NCBI GenBank assembly: GCA_031292625.1
Contig: JARLGU010000056.1
Coordinates: 28,744-92,743, forward strand
From: Capsulimonadaceae bacterium
GTDB taxonomy: Bacteria; Armatimonadota; Armatimonadia; Armatimonadales; Capsulimonadaceae
DNA length: 64,000 bases
Direction: 5' to 3'
Below, piece after piece: positions 56,676 through 64,000 of this stretch (its first letter is position 1; every line of letters starts with the position of its first letter). The translations under genes and the position numbers were made by a program. The notes beneath the pieces were generated by a model. It had not been told where the DNA came from. It saw only the letters and a list, made by a program, of their open reading frames with translations, and searched no databases.

Positions 56676-57851
56676 ATGCGCCTCGGAACCCTTATGGATC
56701 TTACTCCTTCGCCGCCGGAACTCACGAATAATGGCCGATCGCTTCGCACGCCAGCCGCCGGCAAGGTTTCCCTTGCTCGCCAGATCGCGCTAGACCTTGC
56801 GCGGCAGATTGAAGACGGCGCCCTTGCGCCAGGGCAAAAGTTGCCGTGGCGCGAGGAGCTTTGCAAGCATTACAACGTCAGCGTCATTACGATTCGCGCC
56901 GCTTTAGCGGATCTCACGTCCAAGGGGCTTATCGAGAGCCGAAAGCGCGGGGGGATTTTCGTCAGCGCCTCCGCTAAGATGTCTCCCGAGTTCGCATCGG
57001 ATACATTTGCGATGGTCGCCAAGTTCGCGAGCAGCAATTTCTGCGCCCACATTCTCGCCGGGGCGACCGCAGCCGCCCATCGTGCGGGCTTTCGGGTCAC
57101 CGTCGCCGCGACTATCGACGATCCCGAACTCGAGGCGAGCTACATCCAGGAGCTTGCGGACCGGGTTGCGGGAGTGCTGGTCGTTCCCGTCAACCATTCG
57201 GAGAGCGATCTGAGCGCGTTCAAGCGGCTTGTCGAGCGTAAGCGAAACCTGGTGTTCGTCGACCATTATGTCGAAGGTGTCGACGCGCCGCGCGTGACGT
57301 CGGACAATATTCGCGGCGGCTATCTGGCGACGTGCGCTCTGCTGGAGACGGGGTGCGGACGCATATATGCGCTTAGCTCCGGCAAGAACACGACGTCGTC
57401 GCGCGAGAGAATGCAGGGTTACAACCAGGCGATGCAGGAGCATGGGCGCCTGTTCGACCCGTCGCTGATCCGGCGTTCGCCACTGGACCCGTTCGAGGCC
57501 GGTCGTCAGATGTGCCGCGAAATCCTCGATCAGCAGCGCGAGCCTGCGCGGTTCGGCATTTTTGCGATCACCGAAGTGATCGCTGCGGGCTGTTATTCGG
57601 CGATCAAGGAGGCCGGTCTGCGGATCCCCGAAGATGTCGCCGTGGCCGGTTACGACGATTTCCACGGCGCTGTCATGGACCCGCCGCTCACAACGGTGCG
57701 TCAGAACCTTTACCGGCTTGGCGAGCTTGGCGTCGAGACGCTGCTCAAAGTTTCACGAGGCGAAACGGCATCGTCTCAACTCGTTCCCGTCGAGCTTGTT
57801 GTCCGCAGGAGCACGTCGGGAGAAGAATCCCTGCATGGCGGCACGGCGTGA
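56676..57851 (+). CDS. GntR-type winged helix fused to LacI-type sugar-binding domain
   Basis: The 391-residue regulator has a winged helix (LARQIALDLARQIEDGALAPGQKLPWREELCKHYNVSVITIRAALADLTSKGLIESRKRGGIFV) and a LacI-type ligand domain (DRVAGVLVVPVNHS, TSDNIRGGYLATCALLETGCGRIYALSS, RIPEDVAVAGYDDFHGAVMDPPLTTVRQN). It is a sister of the regulator at 35.7-36.9 kb. An alternative ATG lies six codons downstream. The stop is 25 bp before the GH38 start, so it is co-transcribed and probably represses its own operon via the palindrome upstream. Confidence 0.93.
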   Translation: MRLGTLMDLTPSPPELTNNGRSLRTPAAGKVSLARQIALDLARQIEDGALAPGQKLPWREELCKHYNVSVITIRAALADLTSKGLIESRKRGGIFVSASAKMSPEFASDTFAMVAKFASSNFCAHILAGATAAAHRAGFRVTVAATIDDPELEASYIQELADRVAGVLVVPVNHSESDLSAFKRLVERKRNLVFVDHYVEGVDAPRVTSDNIRGGYLATCALLETGCGRIYALSSGKNTTSSRERMQGYNQAMQEHGRLFDPSLIRRSPLDPFEAGRQMCREILDQQREPARFGIFAITEVIAAGCYSAIKEAGLRIPEDVAVAGYDDFHGAVMDPPLTTVRQNLYRLGELGVETLLKVSRGETASSQLVPVELVVRRSTSGEESLHGGTA

Positions 57852-57876
57852 CCGGGCCGCCGATCGAAGGAGAACC

Positions 57877-59997
57877 ATGAAAACCATCCATCTAATTTCC
57901 AATGCGCACCTCGATCCTGTCTGGCTCTGGCCCTGGCAGGCCGGCCTCGATGAGGCGCTCGCGACTTGTCGAAGCGCCTGCGACCGTCTCGACAATCACC
58001 CCGATTACAGGTTCACGCGCAATGAGGCGTGGGTCTACGATATGGTCGAGCGCGTCGATCCGGCTCTGTTCGCGCGCATCAGGAAGCATATCGAGTCCGG
58101 CAGATGGGAGATTACCGGCGGCTGGTGGATACAGCCCGACTGCAACGCGCCGTCAGGCTGGGCGTGGGAGCGGCAGATCGAGGTTGGCCAGCGCTACTTC
58201 AAGTCTCGCTTCGGCATCGTGCCCAAGGTCGGATACAACGTCGACTCGTTCGGCCACGCCGCGACTTTGCCCAAGCTGCTGCGTGACCACGGCCAGGAAT
58301 ACTACGTTATGATGCGCCCGCAGGAGAATGAGAAGGCGCTTCCCGCGCGCATCTTCCGGTGGCGCGGTTACGAGGACGGCCCGGAAGTCATCGCCTTCCG
58401 CATCCCGCGCGTCGGCTACTGTTCTCGCGGGCTTAGCGTCGATTATCTCAAGGCCTCACTTGAGTGGCTGCCGGATGGGGTCGAACATTCGATGGCCTTC
58501 ATCGGTCTCGGGGATCATGGAGGCGGCGCGACCGAGGAGCAGATCGCCTTCCTGCGCGAGAACTGGGACGCCGTCCCAGGCGCTCGCCTGGAGTTTTCGT
58601 CGACGCAACGGTTCTTCGATGCGATCGCGGGCGACACCGGCAAATTGCCGCTTGTGGTCGGCGAACTGCAGATGCACGCGGTCGGCTGCTATACGGTGCA
58701 TCGCGGCATCAAGACCCAGCTTCGCCGCGCCGAGCATCTCGTTCATCAAGCCGAGCTCTCCGGCAGCGCGTCGGCCCCGCTTGTCGAGCCGGCGCTGCTC
58801 GAAAAGTCGTGGCGGCATATTGCGTTTGCGCAGTTTCACGATACCCTCGGCGGCACCTGCCTGCCGTCGGCCTACGCCGCCATCTTCGACCAGCTTGGCT
58901 TTGCGCGCAGCGTTGCGGATGAGGCGCTGCAGATCGAATTGCGCCGTCGCATGACGGGCCTTCCGGACAGCAAGCACCAGCGCATCGTCGCCTGGAACGC
59001 GTCCGATAAACCGTACAAGGGTTTCGTTGAGTTCGAGCCGTGGCTCGAATGGGGCGGCGTTGAAAAGCACTGGCGCTTGCTCGATAGCACGGGAAGCGCC
59101 GTGCCATATCAAGAGATGCTTCCCGAAGCTGTCTCGAATGGTCTGCACCGCCTTGTGTTCCAGGCCGATCTCAAGGCGGGGGAGATGAGAGCCTGGGTGC
59201 TCGACCGGACGCCGGATCAGCCCGCCGCGAAACCTGTTGGCTCGGCGGCGGCCGCTGACGGGACCCTTTCCAACGACAGCGGCGTTGCAATCGACTCGAC
59301 GACGCTGCGTTATGGCAGTCTGAAGCTGCCGAAGCCGCGTCTGGATCTGATCGTCGACAAGAGCGATACTTGGTCGCATGGCATCGACCGGTATGCCGAG
59401 GAAAGCGTCGCGGCGGCACAGTGGACCGATGCGAAGGTCGTGGATGCCGGTCCGTTGATGGCGTCGATCGTCCAGGACGGCCGTATCGGCGACAGCCGCC
59501 TACGCGCCGAGTGGCGCGTCTACGCGGGACCCCCCGTCGCGGAGCTTCGTTTGCGCGTGAATTGGGCGGAGACATTCAAGGTTCTCAAGCTCACCCTTCC
59601 TTATCCAAGCGGGGCGGCGCGTGAGGATGGCATCACCGGAGGATCGTTGCGGCGGGAGAACGATGGCAAAGAGGCGCCAGTGCGCGACTGGACGCTCTTC
59701 GGAGAAGGGGATGGCCGCGTAGGCATTGCCCTGCCGGACGTTTTCGCCCTCGATGCAACCGCCGAGCGCGTTCGTCTTACCCTTCTGCGAAGCTCCTTGC
59801 TTGCATGGCACGATCCGCATCCAGGCAACGCCTCGCGCGGCGTCGTCGCGGACCAGGGCGAGCACGAGTTTCGCTTCCGGTTCCTGTTCGGGCCGCTCGC
59901 AAACGCCGTCGAACTCGACAACCAGGCAATCGCCATGCAGCGGCCGCTGCTTTTGGCCGACATCACCAAAGGCATGCCGTCGGGCGTCGCAAAATAG
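57877..59997 (+). CDS. Alpha-mannosidase, glycoside hydrolase family 38
   Basis: GH38 enzymes cleave alpha-mannosides with a zinc-assisted retaining mechanism. The 706-residue protein starts HLISNAHLDPVWLWPWQ (zinc-binding His and Asp), then TGGWWIQPDCNAPSGWAW. The nucleophile is in GYNVDSFGHAATLP, and GDHGGGATEEQIAFL follows. The C-terminal beta domain has RVYAGPPVAELRLRVNWAE. AAGGAG lies six bases before ATG 57877; the track ORF from 57634 overlaps the regulator in another frame. It is probably intracellular (no signal) and induced through the upstream regulator. Confidence 0.94.
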   Translation: MKTIHLISNAHLDPVWLWPWQAGLDEALATCRSACDRLDNHPDYRFTRNEAWVYDMVERVDPALFARIRKHIESGRWEITGGWWIQPDCNAPSGWAWERQIEVGQRYFKSRFGIVPKVGYNVDSFGHAATLPKLLRDHGQEYYVMMRPQENEKALPARIFRWRGYEDGPEVIAFRIPRVGYCSRGLSVDYLKASLEWLPDGVEHSMAFIGLGDHGGGATEEQIAFLRENWDAVPGARLEFSSTQRFFDAIAGDTGKLPLVVGELQMHAVGCYTVHRGIKTQLRRAEHLVHQAELSGSASAPLVEPALLEKSWRHIAFAQFHDTLGGTCLPSAYAAIFDQLGFARSVADEALQIELRRRMTGLPDSKHQRIVAWNASDKPYKGFVEFEPWLEWGGVEKHWRLLDSTGSAVPYQEMLPEAVSNGLHRLVFQADLKAGEMRAWVLDRTPDQPAAKPVGSAAAADGTLSNDSGVAIDSTTLRYGSLKLPKPRLDLIVDKSDTWSHGIDRYAEESVAAAQWTDAKVVDAGPLMASIVQDGRIGDSRLRAEWRVYAGPPVAELRLRVNWAETFKVLKLTLPYPSGAAREDGITGGSLRRENDGKEAPVRDWTLFGEGDGRVGIALPDVFALDATAERVRLTLLRSSLLAWHDPHPGNASRGVVADQGEHEFRFRFLFGPLANAVELDNQAIAMQRPLLLADITKGMPSGVAK

Positions 59998-60035
59998 CGA
60001 CGGCGCAATCCGAGGCCGCACGATTGGCTCCGAGC

Positions 60036-60860
60036 TCAACCGCTCGCCGCGTCTCGTGCGACCTCTCTTTCGCGGCCATGCGTTCCCCGCCGAATCCCGC
60101 GCGGCGTATCGCCCAGTTCCGCGCGAATCAGGCGGCTGAAATAGCGGGGATCCTCAATGCCGACATTCGCGGCGACCATGTTGATCGGAAGGTCGGTGGT
60201 TACGAGCAACTGCCGCGCGCGCGCAACGCGGCGCGTCCGAATGTAATCGACGACCGTGCCGCCGGTTCCTTCTTTAAACAGGCGCGTCAGGTGGTTGTGC
60301 GAAACACCCAACTCCTCGGCAATCGCGGCGATGCTAATCGGCTCCGTCAAATGGTCTTCAATACGCGTCTTTGCCTTCTGAACAAGGCGCTGCTGATGCG
60401 TCAGGATCGAAGTCTCCTCGTGCCGCGCGGACAATTCCAACAGGATGTTCCACAGGCAGACATCCGCGCCTAGGCGGTCGGTGATCCAGATGTGCATCGC
60501 GCGGGAAAACTCCTGGTAAATGCGCGCAAAGTCGTCACCCAGGCTCTGCATCACGGGGATCGATCGATGCTCGCCCGCGCCGTCCGGGAACACGAAGTGC
60601 GCCACCAAATGCATGCACTGGGTCGGATATGTGAACTGCCACGACGTGTTGGGCGGTATCAAGCTTGCGTGGCCGGGGTGGACGTCAATCCTTGCATTCC
60701 CAACGCGAAATTCCGCGTTGTACGTGTAGAGCTGGAAGCACCATTGCTGGGGCTGGCAATAGGACTGGGAGCGGGCTGGACCGTGAAGCCCGTAGGTAAT
60801 ATGCTCAATGACCGGCCGGGAGCCGAGTGGGACGCTGAAAATTGGGATATTTGTTGGCAT
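60036..60860 (-). CDS. AraC-family transcriptional regulator
   Basis: The 274-residue protein has an N-terminal cupin-type sensor (YNAEFRVGNARIDVHPGHASLIPPNTSWQF) and a C-terminal AraC domain (ISIAAIAEELGVSHNHLTRLFKEGTGGTVVDYIRTRRVARARQLL, PINMVAANVGIEDPRYFSRLIRAELGDTPRGIRRG). Start MPTNIPIF at 60860 is preferred over the track start 60992, which crosses the control region. It is divergent from the pilin and FAD-oxidoreductase genes and may regulate them. No ligand is predictable. Confidence 0.9.
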   Translation of the reverse strand: MPTNIPIFSVPLGSRPVIEHITYGLHGPARSQSYCQPQQWCFQLYTYNAEFRVGNARIDVHPGHASLIPPNTSWQFTYPTQCMHLVAHFVFPDGAGEHRSIPVMQSLGDDFARIYQEFSRAMHIWITDRLGADVCLWNILLELSARHEETSILTHQQRLVQKAKTRIEDHLTEPISIAAIAEELGVSHNHLTRLFKEGTGGTVVDYIRTRRVARARQLLVTTDLPINMVAANVGIEDPRYFSRLIRAELGDTPRGIRRGTHGREREVARDAASG

Positions 60861-61075
60861 TGTGATTTTGTCCACATAAATGTCGAAACAGACGCGTTGT
60901 AATCTCTCTCTCTGAGTGATATTATGCACTAAATAGGTGCGGCTCCCATGCGGATTGATCTCGTTAGCGCCGGATAGCGGAGACCTCCACATGCATGGGC
61001 GGCAAGAACCAAGTCCTGGCGTCGCTTTTCGTCAGGCGCGGCATCTTGTTTATGGCATTCGGAGAGGGACAAACA

Positions 61076-61969
61076 ATGAAACGGGATGGCTTCACTCTAA
61101 TTGAGTTACTTATAGTTATCGCTATCATCGCAATTCTTGCCGCTATTTTGTTTCCCGTATTTGCGACGGCGCGAGAGAAGGCGCGACAAACTGGTTGTAT
61201 GAACAATATGAAGCAGATCGGGCTCGCATTCGTCCAGTATTGTCAGGATTTCGATGAAAATTATCCGAATGGACGCAACGATGCGGCGTCGCCTTCCATG
61301 GATGGCGAAGGATGGTCAAGCCAGGTCTATCCATACGTTAAGAGTCTCGTATCGTATTCGTGCCCGGACGATCAATTTCAGGCGGGCGTTGCGATTTCGA
61401 ACTTGTCGGCCGGCTGCACGTACGCAAGTCAGTACGGAGCCATATCCTTCGCGTACAACCGGAATATCCCGCTGCCTGCAGGCGCTTCGTGTTCACAAGC
61501 GCATCTTAGCGCCCCCGTCGTCACCGTCCTGATGTGCGAGATAACCGGCGGCGTCGCTGCGCCGTCGGTCGCTGACGATGTTGGAAATTGCGGCGGCGTG
61601 AACAAGTACTCGCCATCTACGGACGGTTTGAACATTTACAACTGCGCAAACGATACCCACACCGGAATGACTCAGTTCGCCACCGGATACCTGGGCGGCC
61701 GGGGCGCTGCCGGAGACGGGATCAGTTGGAACGGCTATTCGGGCTGGGGCGTCAGAACCGCATCCGCGGCGAGACATTCCGGAGGCGCGAACTATATTCT
61801 CGCTGACGGGCACGTGAAGTATGCGATGGGCAACGTCGTATCGAACGGAACGCCTGCCGCAGCGGCATCGTCGCCGCAAGTTGCGGGCGCGACGGGCGCG
61901 GCCTGCGGAACGTTAGGGCTATCGGCTCTTACGGGAGCGAATTTTGCGATGACGTTTAGCCCGTTATAG
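61076..61969 (+). CDS. DUF1559 type IV pilin-like secreted protein
   Basis: The 297-residue protein has a prepilin leader [25 protein letters not shown] and [24 protein letters not shown], and the C-terminal [10 protein letters not shown] motif. Compared with the homologue at 34.8 kb the leader is nearly identical while the body has diverged, with several Cys pairs. GAGAGGG lies eight bases before ATG 61076; the track start at 60995 adds a false extension. It lies 69 bp before an FAD-dependent oxidoreductase and divergent from an AraC regulator. Confidence 0.92.
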   Translation: MKRDGFTLIELLIVIAIIAILAAILFPVFATAREKARQTGCMNNMKQIGLAFVQYCQDFDENYPNGRNDAASPSMDGEGWSSQVYPYVKSLVSYSCPDDQFQAGVAISNLSAGCTYASQYGAISFAYNRNIPLPAGASCSQAHLSAPVVTVLMCEITGGVAAPSVADDVGNCGGVNKYSPSTDGLNIYNCANDTHTGMTQFATGYLGGRGAAGDGISWNGYSGWGVRTASAARHSGGANYILADGHVKYAMGNVVSNGTPAAAASSPQVAGATGAACGTLGLSALTGANFAMTFSPL

Positions 61970-62038
61970 GCGCAACGTCAATAGGTGCAAAGTGTGTGCA
62001 CAATGCGACAATCTTGTGTATGATAGGAGCAAGTTAAA

Positions 62039-63496
62039 GTGAAATATTCAGTGGAAATTCCATCGATCGCGGATGCCGATGTCGTCGTGCTGGGCGGCGG
62101 ACCGGCGGGCATCGGCGCGGCGATTGCAGCGGCGCGGAATGGCGCGCGAACGCTGCTTGTCGAACAGAACGGCGCGCTCGGGGGCATGATGACGCTTGGG
62201 CTCGTCATGCCGCTCTGCGGGCAGTCCACGCGGAAAGGCAATTCTCTTGGCGGAATCGTCGGCGAGTTTCTGACCAGCGTCATCGACGAAAGCAAGCGGT
62301 ATTGCGATGCTCAGGGAAAGGATCACTACGTTTTCTCGTCGCCGCACGTCATGAAGCACGTCGCGCTCCGCATGGCGCTCGACGCTGGGGTGGAGATCCT
62401 ATTCCACGCCTCGCTCGTTGACGCGGTTCGCGAAGGCGACCGGATCACTCAGGTGATCGTCAGCACGAAATCCGGGCTCGGGACGATTCGCGGCGGCGTG
62501 TTCATCGACACGACGGGCGATGGCGATCTGATGTACCGGGCCGGAGAACAGTTCGTAAAGGGCAGCGAACCTGGCGTGATGCGTTCGCTGCTTGGAACGG
62601 GACTGGATCAGGTGCACGACGAGGATCCGGCCAAGGCGACCTACGGCGACTACGACCACAGCGGCTTGATGCAGCCGGTGACCATCATGTTCACCATGGG
62701 CGGGGTCGATGTCGAAAGCGCGCAGCCGCTTTGCAATCTCAAAGTCACTTACGCGCAGATCGGCATCACAAAGGCTGAGTTCCTCAAACTGCCTTATGCC
62801 AACACACCCGGTTTCGTGGTGGACGACACGGACGAAGTGCCGTTGCCGCAAGGGCGCGTGCTGTTCTTCCAAACCCTCCGTCCAGGCGAAGTCGTCATCA
62901 ACATGACGCGCGTCATCGGCATCGACGGAAGCGACGCTTGCGACTTGACGCGCGGCGAGATAGTCTGCCAGCAGCAGGTGTTCTACGTCCTGGACTTCTT
63001 GCGGCGGTTTATTCCCGGCTTCGAGAAGTCCTACTTGATCGAAACCGCCGACGTGCTTGGCGTCCGCGAAACGCGCCGCCTGGTCGGTCGCTACGTCCTT
63101 ACCGGCCGCGAGGCCATCGAGTGCCGTCCGCTGCCCGACGTCATTGCGAACGGAACGTACATTATCGACATACACGATCCACAGGGGAGGCGCAAGGCGA
63201 TTGGCGGAACCATCCACCAGGAGTGCTACGACATTCCGTATCGCAGCTTGACGCCCAAGACGGTCGAGAACCTGCTAGTCGCGGGACGCTGCATCTCAAC
63301 CGACCACGTCGCGCATTCGAGCACGCGCGTGCAAGGGACGTGCATGCTGACCGGACAGGCCGCTGGAACCGCCGCTGCAATGGCGGTCGCTCTCGGCGCG
63401 AGCGTCGGCGACATTCCCGTGTCCCAGTTGCAGGATCGTCTACGCGCAGCCGGCGTCGTGTTCCGCAATTCGGCGGAGGTCGCCGATGTCGCGTGA
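62039..63496 (+). CDS. FAD-dependent oxidoreductase (PF12831-type)
   Basis: The 485-residue flavoprotein starts at GTG with AGGAG nine bases upstream. The Rossmann motif is DVVVLGGGPAGIGAAIAAARNGARTLLVEQ, followed by GALGGMMTLGLVMP, and the second FAD segment FIDTTGDGDLMYRAGE; the C-terminus NLLVAGRCISTDHVAHSSTRVQGTCMLTGQAAGTAAAMAV completes the fold. Members of this family are common in carbohydrate-degrading bacteria and have no assigned substrate. No signal peptide is seen. Confidence 0.9.
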   Translation: MKYSVEIPSIADADVVVLGGGPAGIGAAIAAARNGARTLLVEQNGALGGMMTLGLVMPLCGQSTRKGNSLGGIVGEFLTSVIDESKRYCDAQGKDHYVFSSPHVMKHVALRMALDAGVEILFHASLVDAVREGDRITQVIVSTKSGLGTIRGGVFIDTTGDGDLMYRAGEQFVKGSEPGVMRSLLGTGLDQVHDEDPAKATYGDYDHSGLMQPVTIMFTMGGVDVESAQPLCNLKVTYAQIGITKAEFLKLPYANTPGFVVDDTDEVPLPQGRVLFFQTLRPGEVVINMTRVIGIDGSDACDLTRGEIVCQQQVFYVLDFLRRFIPGFEKSYLIETADVLGVRETRRLVGRYVLTGREAIECRPLPDVIANGTYIIDIHDPQGRRKAIGGTIHQECYDIPYRSLTPKTVENLLVAGRCISTDHVAHSSTRVQGTCMLTGQAAGTAAAMAVALGASVGDIPVSQLQDRLRAAGVVFRNSAEVADVA

Positions 63497-63542
63497 GTGA
63501 AAGTCGTTCGGAGCCCACGCGGCGAAGAGCGTACGGCCATTA

Positions 63543-63757
63543 GCCGGCGCTGCGAGTACAAGATTCAAGACGGCTCGTGCCGCCGGGGCACTTTTTTGCT
63601 CGCGCCTCGTTCACGGCGGCGATCGGCAGGGCCGCGTCAACACGCGTACGGCGCTTTGCTTGCTACGGCCGATTGCAGCGCACATCGTGAAGCCATGAAA
63701 TCGCTGTGACGGCCCTTTTCCAAAAACGGCCACGGCGGCCGGGGAGCCGTCTTACAA
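63543..63757 (+). repeat. Dispersed inverted-terminal element, copy E
   Basis: Complete element: left end GACGGCTCGTGCCGCC followed by GGGGCAC and six Ts; internal stem CGCGTCAACACGCG; right end CGGCCGCCGTGGCCG followed by TTTTT on the minus strand. It starts 46 bp after the FAD-oxidoreductase stop. Confidence 0.85.
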
Positions 63758-63784
63758 TGCCTTTCGATTCTAAGGGGGTAGTTT

Positions 63785-64000
63785 AATCGGCGCTGCGAGT
63801 ACAAGATTCAAGACGGCTCGTGCCGCCGGGGCATCTTTTTGTCCGCGCCGCGTTCACGGCGGCGATTTACGATGCTGCGTCAACACGCGTACGGCCTTTT
63901 GCCTGCTACGGCCAATTGCAGCGCGTATCGGGAAGCTGTGAATGCGGTGTGACGGCCCTTTTCCAAAAACGGCCACGGCGGCCGGGGAGCCGTCTTGCAA
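63785..64000 (+). repeat. Dispersed inverted-terminal element, copy F (reaches window end)
   Basis: The second member of a head-to-tail pair with copy E after a 27-bp spacer. The ends and T-tracts are conserved; internal bases differ at many positions (GATTTACGATGCTGC for GATCGGCAGGGCCGC). The last bases are those of the right end. Confidence 0.82.

Noticed and set aside
63543-64000. CRISPR array candidate from repeated units at the window end
   Set aside because: Units are about 215 bp with structured termini; there are no 20-40 bp direct repeats with unique spacers and no cas genes.

Overview
The window looks like chromosome of a free-living, saprophytic Gram-negative-type bacterium, most likely Armatimonadota (Capsulimonas-like). 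This is inference from three things. Two type IV pilin-like DUF1559 proteins carry the N-terminal stretch [13 protein letters not shown]. Many glycoside hydrolases are scattered without SusC/SusD partners. Flagellar export, chemotaxis, McsA/McsB and sigma-54 genes occur together. G+C is moderate to high and coding density is high; no rRNA, phage, complete insertion sequence or CRISPR array is visible.

Layout. 0.3-3.4 kb: GH2 beta-galactosidase behind a palindromic operator. 3.4-6.6 kb: secreted DUF4412-like protein and an operon with two double-YbjQ proteins. 6.9-9.4 kb: truB, divergent from a cytochrome b / molybdopterin oxidoreductase pair. 9.4-14.6 kb: two chemoreceptors flanking a Tat-exported Rieske protein. 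15-20.8 kb: aroC-aroK-aroB, a two-helix membrane protein, a PASTA/FN3 pseudokinase and rpe, followed by a candidate small RNA. 21-25.3 kb: ilvE-mcsA-mcsB and membrane proteins. 25.4-28.8 kb: an orphan FecCD permease and fliQ-fliR-flhB. 29-31.8 kb: UDP-xylose synthase and rpoN. 31.9-39.4 kb: a GntR/LacI-hybrid regulator-pilin-glycosidase operon and an AraC regulator divergent from a GH32-like enzyme. 39.5-39.9 kb: tRNA-Gly(GCC) with an integrase N-terminal remnant. 40-45 kb: a sugar isomerase-like protein and two tandem TMTC-like TPR membrane proteins. 45.3-55.4 kb: FadR-type regulator, epoxide-hydrolase-like protein, GH2 beta-mannosidase divergent from a GH35 enzyme, pepD, and a URO-D family protein. 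56-60 kb: sixA and a self-operated GntR regulator with a GH38 alpha-mannosidase. 60-63.5 kb: AraC regulator divergent from a second DUF1559 pilin and an FAD oxidoreductase.

How it works together. The accessory theme is turnover of plant or microbial heteropolysaccharide (galactose, mannose, fructose or related linkages). Each small module pairs a local regulator (GntR/LacI hybrid or AraC) with one or two hydrolases, and twice with a pilin-like secreted protein. Housekeeping blocks (shikimate pathway, rpe, ilvE, truB, rpoN) lie between them.

The most unusual non-coding feature is a family of about 200-220 bp intergenic elements (six copies: 9.4, 44.9, 55.6, 55.8, 63.5 and 63.8 kb). Their terminal inverted repeats are themselves hairpin-plus-T-tract structures pointing inward, and the stem bases covary between copies and ends. 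I do not recognise this family. The most unusual protein is the membrane-anchored pseudokinase with PASTA and FN3 domains in the aro/rpe gene run. All family assignments come from reading motifs; no database search was run.
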